A DNA stretch of 64,000 nucleotides from Mycoplasma sp. SG1 (lineage in GTDB: Bacteria; Bacillota_I; Bacilli_A; Mycoplasmatales; SG1). Location of the stretch: assembly GCF_023612375.1 (NCBI RefSeq), contig NZ_CP076852.1, forward strand, positions 310,001-374,000, given 5' to 3'. Under the pieces are notes generated by a model. It was not told the DNA's origin. It saw only the letters and a list, made by a program, of their open reading frames with translations, and searched no databases. This document shows, piece by piece, positions 34,068 through 44,000 of the stretch (position 1 is the stretch's first letter; each line of letters begins with the position of its first letter). The position numbers and the translations under genes were made by a program.

Positions 34068-34095
34068 AATATATTCATTTTTGTATTCAACTTTG

Positions 34096-34101
34096 TATAA
34101 T
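34096..34101 (+). promoter_or_regulatory. -10 box of the rpsP-trmD-rplS operon
   Basis: TATAAT preceded by TTG (extended -10, TTTGTATAAT). Transcription would start near 34108, right before the leader hairpin. The -35 region is weak. Confidence 0.55.
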
Positions 34102-34110
34102 ATAAAAGAC

Positions 34111-34152
34111 AATAAACCTACTTGCAAAAAATCAGAAAATTTTAGGTTTATT
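34111..34152 (+). promoter_or_regulatory. 5' leader hairpin upstream of rpsP
   Basis: Perfect 10-bp stem AATAAACCTA (34111-34120) / TAGGTTTATT (34143-34152) with a 22-base loop, positioned at the predicted 5' end of the transcript and ending 13 bases before the rpsP ATG. No T run follows, so it is not a terminator. It could protect the mRNA end or control translation of the ribosomal protein operon. Confidence 0.5.
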
Positions 34153-34165
34153 ATTCAGAAAAAAT

Positions 34166-34477
34166 ATGACAAAAATTAGATTATATCGAATAGGTAGAAA
34201 AAAATCTCCACATTACAGAATTATCGTAACAGACATCAAAAATAAAGCTAATGGTGCTTATATTGAAAATATAGGTACATATAGTCCGAAAGATGGTAGT
34301 TCATCTGTTAATAAAAACGTAGCTCTTCTTTGACTATCAAAAGGAGCGCAACCAACAACAGTTGTAAAAAACATCTTTTCAAAGCATAACATAAATCAAT
34401 TGTTTGCTGAATATAAACTTAGTTTAAAAGCAGAAGTTAAAGCGCAAAATTCTAAAAATATAAAAGCTAGCACTTAA
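34166..34477 (+). CDS. rpsP: 30S ribosomal protein S16
   Basis: 103 residues. The N-terminus KIRLYRIGRKKSPHYRIIV matches the bS16 signature, and GTYSPKDG follows in the usual place. One TGA Trp (ALLWLSKGAQPT). The gene is too broken by TGA to be seen in the standard code. First gene of rpsP-trmD-rplS. Confidence 0.96.
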
Positions 34478-34510
34478 AAATTAGAATTTTATTTTCTTTT
34501 TACCCCAACC

Positions 34511-35287
34511 ATGATAAAGCAATTTAAAGTTATTACTTTATTTCCCAACTTTTATAATGGCTTATTAAGTAACTTAATTTACAAAAAAGCGTTAAAAAAT
34601 AATCTGTTTGCTATATCTTTTACAAATCTTTTTGATTTTGCTAAAAAACAGCATGTCGATGATTATTCATATGGCGGTGGCGAAGGAATGGTTTTAAGGG
34701 TTGATTGTTTAAAAGAAGGACTTGATTCAGCAGTTGCTGAAATACCTTTAGAAAAACAAAAGAAAACTTTAAAAGTTTTATTAAGTCCGAAAGGGGTTGT
34801 TTTTAATCATAATTTAATAAAAGAATGAAATAATAATTATGAAGCAATCATTCTTATTACAGGACATTATGAAGATTATGACTGACGTTTTACTAAGTAT
34901 GTAGATGAAGTAGTCTCAATCGGAGATTTTGTTTTATCAAACGGTGAAATAGCAGGTTTGGTTGTCCTTGATAGTTTATTAAGACAAATTCCTGGGGTTA
35001 TAAACCCAAAAAATCTTAAAACCGAATCTTTTGACAATAATCTTTTAGATTTTGACCATTATACAAGACCTTATATTTATAATGACATTAAAGTCGCTGA
35101 TATTTTAGTAAACGGAAATCATAAATTAATTCAAGAGTGAAGATATAAAAACTCATTAATCAAAACATACGAAAATAGAAAAGATTTATTAAAATCAAAA
35201 AAACTATCTTTAACTGATAAAAAGATTTTGTTTGATTATTTTATAAAAAAAGAACAAGAAAACGATAAATTAAAACATGATAAATAA
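34511..35287 (+). CDS. trmD: tRNA (guanine-37-N1)-methyltransferase
   Basis: Methylates G37 next to the anticodon, preventing frameshifting. It is 258 residues with a SPOUT fold. N-terminus VITLFPNFYNGLL, then YGGGEGMVLR, the knot region GHYEDYDWRF (family GRYEGIDERV), SIGDFVLSNGEIAGLVVLD and RQIPGVI. The usual Arg after Gly in the knot loop is His. It overlaps rplS by 11 bases. Confidence 0.95.
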
Positions 35288-35645
35288 ATTAGTTTCAAAT
35301 TTTGAACAAAAACAGTTACGAACTGATCTTCCTAATATTAAAATCGGGGATACTTTAGATGTTCATGTAAGAATTTTTGAAGGTAATAAAGAAAGAATTC
35401 AGATCTTTACTGGTATATGTGTAGCTATGAAAGGTGAAGGTTTAAATAAAACTTTTACCGTTAAAAAAAATAGTTATGGAACATATATAGTTAGAATCTT
35501 TCCGTTACATTCCCCCCACATTAAAACAATCGTAGTTAAAGGTTCAGCTAAGGTTAGAAAAGCTAAACTTTATTATTTACTTGACGAAAATTCAAAACAT
35601 AAATTAAAACCAATTCTAAAAACAAAAAAACAACCTTCAAAATAA
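35277..35645 (+). CDS. rplS: 50S ribosomal protein L19
   Basis: 122 residues. Family pattern: PNIKIGDTLDVHVRIFEGNKERIQIFTG, then the basic IKTIVVKGSAKVRKAKLYYLLD. It starts inside the trmD end, so translation is probably coupled. Confidence 0.95.
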   Translation: MINKLVSNFEQKQLRTDLPNIKIGDTLDVHVRIFEGNKERIQIFTGICVAMKGEGLNKTFTVKKNSYGTYIVRIFPLHSPHIKTIVVKGSAKVRKAKLYYLLDENSKHKLKPILKTKKQPSK

Positions 35646-35663
35646 ATTCAAAGATTGTTTTTT
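35625..35663. terminator. Candidate bidirectional terminator between rplS and the peroxiredoxin gene
   Basis: AAAAAACAA (35625-35633) pairs with TTGTTTTTT (35655-35663), with three further inner pairs. The rplS stop codon lies in the loop. The A-rich left and T-rich right arms suit termination from both sides. Confidence 0.5.
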
Positions 35664-35693
35664 AAGTGATTTTTAAAAGATTTAAACTTTTAA

Positions 35694-36164
35694 CTATTTA
35701 TTATTTTTTAAGAAGTTAAGATTGTCTTCAGCATCTGATTTAGCGCTAACACCTATATTTGCTGAAATAAGTTTACCAGTTTCATCAAAAATAAATGAAG
35801 ATCTAGTTATTGATTTTCTTATTTTTCCAAACAGTTTTTTTTCACTTAAGACATCAAATAAAGCGCAGAATTGTAAATCAGGATCTGCTAGAAGAATATG
35901 TTTATATCCATATTTATCTGCAAATTTAATTTTGCTTTCAACGCTATCTTTCGAAACTCCAAAAACAATTGTATTTAATTGCTGAAATTCACTTAATAAT
36001 TCACTATAAGTTTTTCCTTGTATTGTACAACCAGGAGTATCATCTTTAGGATAAAAATACACAATGATATTTTTTCCATGATAATCTTTTAAAGTATGGA
36101 ATTTACCATCATTTCCTTTTAGTTGGTGGTTAAATATTTCTGTTACATTTAAGTTATGAGACAT
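35694..36164 (-). CDS. bcp: Thioredoxin-dependent peroxiredoxin (Bcp/PrxQ)
   Basis: Reduces peroxides and protects against oxidative stress. It is 156 residues. YPKDDTPGCT carries the peroxidatic Cys46. The second Cys five residues later, present in E. coli Bcp, is replaced (CTIQGKTYSE); the only other Cys is in LQFCALFD, so the enzyme is 1-Cys or uses that residue. Later block: FGVSKDSVESKIKFADKYG. It is convergent with rplS. Confidence 0.93.
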   Translation of the reverse strand: MSHNLNVTEIFNHQLKGNDGKFHTLKDYHGKNIIVYFYPKDDTPGCTIQGKTYSELLSEFQQLNTIVFGVSKDSVESKIKFADKYGYKHILLADPDLQFCALFDVLSEKKLFGKIRKSITRSSFIFDETGKLISANIGVSAKSDAEDNLNFLKNNK

Positions 36165-36349
36165 AAAATAATCTTTTTTCTTTTCTTTATTTTTTTGATC
36201 ATTTTAAAATTAGAATATTAATTTTAGAAAAGATCAATAAGTTTTTTATCTTTTATAATTATATAACTCAAATCTTACTTTTATTGTTTTTCAAAGTAAA
36301 AACTGAAACAAAATTTAAACAACAACCCTAATCAAAACAAATATTTAAA

Positions 36350-37693
36350 ATGAATTCTGCAAAAATAATTTCGATTGTCGGAAGACCAAACGTTGGTAAA
36401 AGCACTTTATTTAATGCTATTGTTGGTTCAAGATCAACAATTGAAGCCAAGGATGAACATACAACCCGCGATTATATCACGAAGCTAAAAAAAATCGATG
36501 GTTATCAATACTTTTTTATTGATAATGCAGGATTAGATAAGTTCACAAAATTTCATGACAGCATCGGGGTCGATCAATTAGCTATTAAAAAATCATTAGA
36601 CAATATTTATATATCAGATTTAATTTTATTTGTAGTTGATTCTATTTGTGATATTGTCGATGATGATTTAACCATTGCTAAAATATTATTACAAAGTAAA
36701 AAACCGGTTCTTTTGCTCATTAATAAAGTGGATAAAAAAGATAATTTTAAATTTAATTATTTAAAACTAGGTTTTAAAGATTATCTTTTTATTTCAACAA
36801 GTCATAAAATCAATATTGATGAAATTTTAGAATATATTAATCAGTTTTTCTATAAAGAAAAGTTAGTTAATCCAGATAAGAATGAAGAAGATAATTTAAA
36901 ATTCGCTATTTTAGGAAGACCTAATGTTGGTAAAAGTTCATTATTCAATTTATTAATAAACGAAGATAGAGCTATTCTTAGTCCTATTAGTCATACAACA
37001 AGGGATGTTAATGAAGTTCTTTTTCAATACGAAAATGAAAGTTATCTTTTAGCAGATACAGGAGGAATTATTTTTAAAAGAAAATATTCTGAAAAAATGC
37101 ATTATTTAATTTCTTTACTTTCATTAAAAACGCTTGCCAATGTTGATGTAGCGCTTATTGTTATTGACGGGAAAGAAGGAATTACAAAACAAGATTTAAA
37201 AATTATTTTCCAAGCAATTCAAACCTTTACCCCCTTTATTTTAGTTATTAACAAAATAGATCTTCTTTCTGAACAAGAAAAAGCAAATCTTAAATCTGAG
37301 CTTGAAATTAAATTAGATTTTTTTAAAACAAATTATATTGTTTGGACAAGTTGTTTAGATAAAGTTATTCCTGTTGATATTTTTAATCATTTAAAAACTA
37401 TTAAACATAATTTTAGCAGAGTATTTGAAAATAAACCGATCACAGATTTTATTAATAAACTTCTCATTGTTCATCCCCCAAAACCAGTTAAAAATAAAAA
37501 ATTAAAAGTTTTTAGTGCTAGTTTAAAAGTTGATAATAATAAGTTTTTTTTGAATTTATTAATCAATGATCGTTTATGTTTTAACGTTCAATACGGTAAA
37601 TATATTAAAAACAAGATTCAAATATTCTTTAAAATAGAAGGACATCCGATTAAAATTCTTTTAAAATTAAAACATTGGAAAAAATCTAACTAA
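36350..37693 (+). CDS. der: Ribosome-assembly GTPase Der (EngA)
   Basis: 50S assembly factor of 447 residues with two tandem G domains. The first P-loop is GRPNVGKS (11-18) with HTTRD and NKVDKKD. The second is GRPNVGKSS (~189-197) with SHTTRDV, DTGGI and NKIDLL. A KH-like C-terminal domain includes VHPPKPVKNKKLK. It ends 4 bases into the convergent Nif3-like gene. Confidence 0.97.
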   Translation: MNSAKIISIVGRPNVGKSTLFNAIVGSRSTIEAKDEHTTRDYITKLKKIDGYQYFFIDNAGLDKFTKFHDSIGVDQLAIKKSLDNIYISDLILFVVDSICDIVDDDLTIAKILLQSKKPVLLLINKVDKKDNFKFNYLKLGFKDYLFISTSHKINIDEILEYINQFFYKEKLVNPDKNEEDNLKFAILGRPNVGKSSLFNLLINEDRAILSPISHTTRDVNEVLFQYENESYLLADTGGIIFKRKYSEKMHYLISLLSLKTLANVDVALIVIDGKEGITKQDLKIIFQAIQTFTPFILVINKIDLLSEQEKANLKSELEIKLDFFKTNYIVWTSCLDKVIPVDIFNHLKTIKHNFSRVFENKPITDFINKLLIVHPPKPVKNKKLKVFSASLKVDNNKFFLNLLINDRLCFNVQYGKYIKNKIQIFFKIEGHPIKILLKLKHWKKSN

Positions 37694-38451
37694 AAATATT
37701 TGATAATATTATCTTTATCTTTTAGAAAATAAAGAGGTAAATTAGGGAATTTTTGGTGAATGATTTGGTATAGTTTATCAACTACTATTTCTTCTATTTC
37801 ATGCCCGACATCAATTAAAACGATATTTCAATCATGAGCTTGAACGAAATAATTTCATTTAATATCACCTGTAATTAATGCATCAGCATCTGTACTTTTT
37901 ATTTGTTCAATTAAAGATGCCCCTGAACCTGGAATGATAACGATTCTTGAAATTAATTTTTCAGAATTATTAGCTTTAATCGAAGATACTTTTAGTTTAT
38001 CTTTTAAAAGATCTGTTAACTCTTGAATAGATATAGGTTTAGGTAAATCTACATATCTAATCGTTTTCGAATTTTCGATTCTTTTAAAATCTTTTCATTC
38101 CAACATTTCACTAATTCAATCATGAACCCCGTTATCAGAATTATCTAAATTAGTGTGAAGCGAATAAACTGTTATTTTATGTTTATCTAATAATTTATAA
38201 ATTTGAAGCGTATAATCTGATTCTAATGATTTTAAATAATTTGGTCAAGTAATCGGATGATGGGTGATTATTAAATTAGCTTTTTTTTCAATCGCAAAAT
38301 TAATTAATTTAATGCTACAATCTAACCCAACAACAACTCCATTTAATTTATCGGTTTCTTTTCCATATTGATAACCAACAACGTCCCAGTTTTCAGCATT
38401 TTCTTCAGGGTACAGTTCTTCTAGAAATAAGGTTAAGTCAATCTTTTTCAT
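37690..38451 (-). CDS. Nif3-like dinuclear metal-binding protein (DUF34)
   Basis: 253 residues. LIITHHPITW with H64 and H65, SLHTNLDNSDNG, a GSGASLI/TGDIKWNYF segment and DVGHEIEE near the end match the Nif3/GTP cyclohydrolase I type 2 family metal ligands. Its function is unsettled in the family. TGA Trp codons break it in the standard code. It overlaps der by 4 bases tail to tail. Confidence 0.88.
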
Positions 38452-38633
38452 ATTAACGGAGTTTTTAAATGATTCTATAAATAAGTCTCTTTTATATGTT
38501 ATTATAATTTTAATTCAAAAAATAATATTAAAACAACTATATTATTTTTTTAAACTTATGCTAAGATTAGAAAATTCTTATTTATAATATAAAATAAAAT
38601 CAAAATAATATAATTTAGAAATTTTTAATTATT

Positions 38634-39320
38634 ATGGAAAAAGTTAAACCATTAGTTTCTTGTTCAGTTTTAGGATCTAATTTTCTTGATTTAAAAAATC
38701 ATCTTATTAACTATGAAAAAAATAAAGTTGATTTAATTCATTATGATGTTATGGACGGTCGATTTGTACCTAATATTTCTTTTGGTCCTAAAATAATGAA
38801 AGATATGTTTAGAGCAACTTCGCTTAAATTTGATGTTCATTTAATGGTGACTAATCCAGAAATGGTATTTCATTTATTTTTATCTCCACAAGTAAGAACG
38901 ATTATTTTTCATTTTGAAGCATTAAATTATTCAGAAATTAAAAATTTAATAAGAACTATCAAAGCAAGTCAACAAAATATTAGAGTAGGAATAGCGATTA
39001 AGCCGAAAACAAATCCTGAACAGATTTTTGAATATCTTTCATTATTAGATCAAGTTCTAGTTATGTCAGTTGAACCAGGTTTTGGGGGACAAAAATTTAT
39101 TCAATCTACCTATATTAAGTTAAAAAAACTTCGGAATCAGAGACTTTTAAAAAAACTAAATTTTGAAATTTCAGTTGACGGTGGAGTAAATAATTTAACA
39201 GCTCCTGAAGCTGTTAATAGCGGAGTGGATATATTAGTAGTTGGAACATATTTAACCAACAACTTAAATGATGCTGATTTAATTGTAGATAAATTTCATA
39301 ATCTAAGATCTGTTTATTAA
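38634..39320 (+). CDS. rpe: Ribulose-phosphate 3-epimerase
   Basis: Pentose phosphate pathway enzyme of 228 residues. Metal and catalytic motifs: LIHYDVMDGRFVPN (H36, D38), FDVHLM (H69), MSVEPGFGGQKF, and VDGGVN with the second catalytic Asp. It is the first gene of a two-gene unit with the thiamine pyrophosphokinase-like gene 3 bases downstream. Confidence 0.97.
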   Translation: MEKVKPLVSCSVLGSNFLDLKNHLINYEKNKVDLIHYDVMDGRFVPNISFGPKIMKDMFRATSLKFDVHLMVTNPEMVFHLFLSPQVRTIIFHFEALNYSEIKNLIRTIKASQQNIRVGIAIKPKTNPEQIFEYLSLLDQVLVMSVEPGFGGQKFIQSTYIKLKKLRNQRLLKKLNFEISVDGGVNNLTAPEAVNSGVDILVVGTYLTNNLNDADLIVDKFHNLRSVY

Positions 39321-39323
39321 TTA

Positions 39324-39968
39324 ATGTTATTGAAAAAAGTTGCCATAATCAGTTCTGTTCCAAACGATAATTTTAAAAATAATTTTAAAGATTACCATTT
39401 TATTGGAGTTGAAAAAGGAGCAAAATACTTAATTGATCAAAAGTTTGAAAATTTAGTTTATTTTGTTAGTGATTGTGATAGTATTAATGAAAATGATAAA
39501 CTTTTAATTCAAAACCATTTTCAAGCATATGCTTTTTTAGATTCAAATAAAAACGAAACAGATATTGAATTAGCTATTATTTGAGCAATTAAGAACGATT
39601 ATCAAGAAATTGTTATCTTTCAATCAGGGAACAGACAGGATCATTTTTTCTGTAATCTTTTAATTATCAGAAAATACACCAACGATTATCCAAAAATTAA
39701 AATTAAATTATTAGATAATTTTAATTCAATCTATTATCTTCCCAACAACACAAAACAAATTTTTACTCCACAAAAAAGTGCTTTTATATCATTTTTTTCG
39801 CTTGAACAATCAATCATTTCTACTACTAATTTAAAATGAAATTTGACTAATAAAAAAATTGATTCCAATTCAACATTTACGATTAGCAATCAAATAGATA
39901 AAAGTAATAATTTCATCGTTAACGTTATAAAAGGTGGGATATTTGTATTTTTAAGTATTGATGATTAA
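39324..39968 (+). CDS. thiN: Thiamine pyrophosphokinase-like protein
   Basis: Converts thiamine to thiamine pyrophosphate with ATP if active. It is 214 residues. Family motifs: VSDCDSI (D50, D52; family GDFDS), NETDIELAI (77-85) and SGNRQDHFFCNL (101-112; family GxRxDHxxxNL). The C-terminal thiamine-binding half is poorly conserved. Two TGA Trp codons. It sits directly after rpe, an arrangement also known from Firmicutes. Confidence 0.88.
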
Positions 39969-40059
39969 AAATAAAATTACGAGATTTTTTCATATTTTTA
40001 ATTTTTACAATAAACCAAAATTCTTTTTTTATTCATTCTTATTTTTTATAATCAAATAT

Positions 40060-40875
40060 CAGATTAGTAAAAATAAAAAATAAAAATATTAATTTAGAAA
40101 AACAAGATGATACAGATCAACTTAAAGTTTTTGTAGCTGAGATAGAAAGCAATTTAGTTAATTTTGCTGATATAAATGCTGGAGCAAATTTGTTATATAA
40201 CTATATTAATAATAACATGGAAAGCGTGTCTTCTAGCAATACCAAGACAGGAAGACATGTTTTTTATTTTTTAAATATTTTATCTGCCCCCTTGTTAAAA
40301 AAACAGATGATAAAGTAATATTTAACATTAGAATAAATGCCAAAATCGAAAGCATTAAAAAACAAATTGACAAATTTAAATTGCTAGTTGACGTTCTTAA
40401 GCAATTACCAGCTAATGAAAAATTAAGAAAATATATTTCATCTTTAGTTGCAGATCAAACTGGGGAATTTAAAAGAACGATTAAGATTTTTTTTGTTGGA
40501 TCAGACAAAAAGAGATTAGCACAAAAATTTAACCAGTTATTAGAAAATTATGGTCTTAATTATGGTGCTAAATATAATTTAATAGAAGTTTATGCACTAA
40601 ACAAAGATGAACCGCGAGAGTATAAAAACTATAATTTCAGAAAATCTTTATAAATATCAATTATCGGTGGAGCATTATTTGGTCTCCCAACCCTTTGATT
40701 TTTACAAAGAAGATTAAGATATGTATTATCTTACAGAAGAAGTATCAAAAAAATCGATGATGAAGTTAAAAAACATCTACCAAATGAAAAACATTCAAAA
40801 GAACAAATAAAACAATCAGGTAAACTTTTTGAAGAAAAAGTCCATAAAATTAACGATCCTAATAAAGATAAATAA
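40060..40875 (+). pseudogene. Deletion relic of a giant surface protein gene
   Basis: Its first part matches the region around residues 220-400 of the giant proteins (LEKQDDTDQLKVFVAEIE). It has lost its 5' end, and it shifts frame at a run of C near 40289, where one more C would restore it. The matching part continues as VDVLKQLPANEKL to 40653. There, after a TAA, the sequence jumps in frame straight to the C-terminal membrane segment (IIGGALFGLPTLWFLQRRLR) and basic tail ending at 40873-40875. About 1,700 codons are therefore missing. The junction falls in TTTATAAATATCA, similar on both sides. Confidence 0.85.
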
Positions 40876-40957
40876 ATTTCAGATATTAATCGATTAAAGA
40901 TAAGGCACTTTACAACTAGTTTTTCAAACTAATTCTAAAACCAACAATTATAAAAAT

Positions 40958-41000
40958 AATCCTATTTTTTGAAAAAAAATAAAAAATGGGATTTTTTTTT
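40958..41000 (+). terminator. Terminator after the giant-gene relic
   Basis: Stem AATCCTATTTTTT / AAAAAATGGGATT with a short A-rich loop and T run. The same block recurs after giant gene 1. Confidence 0.8.
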
Positions 41001-41017
41001 ATTTTTTCTATTTTTTC

Positions 41018-41023
41018 TATAAT
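41018..41023 (+). promoter_or_regulatory. -10 box of giant gene 1
   Basis: TATAAT in TTTTTTCTATAATTTATTTA, 46 bases before the ATG. The same sequence context stands upstream of giant gene 2. Confidence 0.5.
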
Positions 41024-41069
41024 TTATTTATATTTCCAACACTAAAACTAAAAAAATTTATTGATAAAT

Positions 41070-44000
41070 ATGAAAAAAAAAGGATTAATTTTTTTAATAT
41101 TAGAACTGTTTGTTTTACAACTTCAGGATGTTAAAACGATAGTTCATAGCAATATTAACGATGGTTTTATTTCAGATGAAATGGATGTTTTTGACAATTC
41201 TATATCAGAAACATTGAAAATGTTAAAAGAAATGTATAAAAAGTTTAATTCATCTTCTGATAAAGATGAATTATCTGGAAGCGATGATGATGAAATTGCT
41301 GAAAGCGATGTCAATAACTTTAAAAATTTATTTATAAATAATATTCATAACACCGACTTAAAAAACAGCTTTAACTCGCATCATAAAAATTTCAATTCCT
41401 TTTTAAATAATGACAGCATGTTGAGCGATTCACCTCCATTAGAATCTAATAAGGAAAAGATCTTAAATGATTCACCAGTATTAGAATCTAATAAGGAAAA
41501 GATCTTAAATGATTCACCAATATTAGAATCTGCCAAAGATAGGATAGACGAATTACTTCCATTAAAAACTGCTAAAGATATAACACCTAATCCAACCGAT
41601 CCCAAAACGCCCCCAGTTTTACAAAATGCGCCTAAAGCTGAAACTAAAATAATTCCACATATTGCTTCTCACAATAATATAACAAATTCTAAATCTGTTC
41701 AATATAAACTTTTAGACATTTTCTTTGTTCATGTTTTGAACGGAAGGATTGAGTCTGGTAAGTTTTCATTTAAAGATGATGTTGGTATACAAAAATTTTT
41801 AAAAATTGAAGAATTATTCATTAATAATAGAGAAATGAAATTCGAAACAAACGATGATCCACAGCAACTTAAAGCTTTTGTAGCAGAGTTAGAAAAAAAC
41901 AAATCAAATGTTTATGTTTCAAATACTAGAGCGGATACAAATGCTAGAGCAAATTTGCTATACAGTTATATTATCAATACCGTTAGAGAAGCTCCTTCTG
42001 AAGATATGCTAAATGGAAGACATGTCTTTTATTTTTTAAATGTTTTAACCACTCTTGTTAAAAACACTGGCGATAAAGAAATATTTAATATTAGAATAAA
42101 TGCTAATATTGAAATCATTAAAAAACAAATTAAAAAATTTAAAAGACTTGTTGCTGTTATTAGACAGTTACCCGCTAATGATAAATTATGAGAATTTATA
42201 AAAGAATTAAAAGGAAATCCATCGGGCGAATACAAAAAAACGATTAAGATTTTTTTTGTAGGATCTGATAAAAAAAGATTAGCACAGAAATTCAAGAATT
42301 TGTTAGACAATTATCGACTTAATTATGGCGCTAATTATAACCTAATAGAAGTTTATGAACTAAACAAAGGTCAATCATCAGAGTATGATGGTAAGTATCA
42401 TAAGATATTTATAAATTTATCAGACGATCCTCAACCTTTTTCTCCATCTGATTATTTAAGTAATTTAGATCTACATACCTGAAAAAATTTTATTAATTTA
42501 ACATTTCCTAAAGAAAAAGATATCGAAGATTATTTTTTTTCATTAATGAACGTATTGATGAATACTATCAAAAAAGAATCTAATTTTGATCAACTTATTC
42601 AATTGATAGACAAATCAAATTGACAAAATAAAGATATTTCAGAGTTGGATAAATTAATTAACTTTGATTTTTTAAGTATAGGAATTGGAGATCTTAAGAA
42701 TCCGTGATTTGTTAATATTTTAGAAATTTTAGAAAAAGCTGCGAATAGTAAAAATATTAAAACTGGATTTATTACCTTTAATGAAATACTCCCTGACTAT
42801 AATGAAAGGTTTAATTCAAATTTTTTTCATGATTGATTAAATTTTTTTGTTTTACTTAACTTTAACTTTAAGGATGGTGTTAGTGATCCCGAAAACGAAG
42901 TATTTAATAAGTATTTTGATAAATTAATTAATAATTTTTCAAGAATTATTTTCACTTCATATAACTATGATGATATTAAGTATGTTTATGATCTTGAAAG
43001 GGTATATAAAAATTTTGGTTTATACAATCTCTTAAAAACCCTGATGAGAGATAAACAAAAATTCATAGAATTACATCAATACTTGGAAAAAATATTTCAT
43101 CACAAAGATGCTAGAGATATTATTTTTAATACAAATACTTCAAAAGAATATTTGAAATTATTAAAAATGATAGATTCTTATGAATTTTTTAAAATAGATT
43201 GGAAAGACTTTGATATTTTTATAACTAATTCAATTTATTGATCTACTTCCCTTAATTGAAAAAACATTGATCAGTTTATTCTTTTTTTAACAAATTTTCC
43301 AAAAATTAATGATTTTATAGAAAACATATTAAATTCTAAAGAATTAGAAAATATTTTTAATCAACCTGTTCAAGAACCATCATATAAAAACATTTTCAAT
43401 ACGATCGAATTTACTATAAAAAGTCATATTAAAAAATATAACGATGGTATTATTAAATTTAATTTTTTTCTAAAAGAATTTTTCAATCTATTAGCATATG
43501 AAGAATATAAACAATTGGAAAATACTTCGATCGTTTTATTTGATAAAAAAGGTTCTTCTCAACTAAAAAAATTATTAAATCAATTAAAGATCGAACTTAA
43601 TTTTTCAACAAACCATGAAACTTTATTGAAGTGGAATAATTTATTTTATTTTTTAGGATATGAAACAAAGATTGAATCTATCCAAAAATTATTTAATGAG
43701 GCTAAAGTCGGTTCTATTAATTTTTTATATGATGATACAAACATAGAACTTATAACCAAAGACGCCACAATCAATTCTATAGATAAGGACTTGAGTATCG
43801 TAGTTTCAAATAAATTATTAGATCTATATAAAAACGACAGAATAAAAGATTTTTTCCAAAAACTATATTCAATCACTTCCTTTAAAGAAGCTAAAAAGGC
43901 TAATGATAGTGTTAATATTCAAAATTTTTTTAAAAGCGTTAATAACAATTTATCTCTTTTCAAAAACGTTTTATTAATTATTCCTTTTTTTTCAAAAGAG

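Noticed and set aside
41061-41069. TTG at 41061 as start of giant gene 1
   Set aside because: Genes 2 and 3 start at the ATG matching 41070 with the same leader peptide.
41381-41605. Minus-strand frame over the 42-bp repeats
   Set aside because: It repeats only because the coding repeats do; no start signal or composition support.
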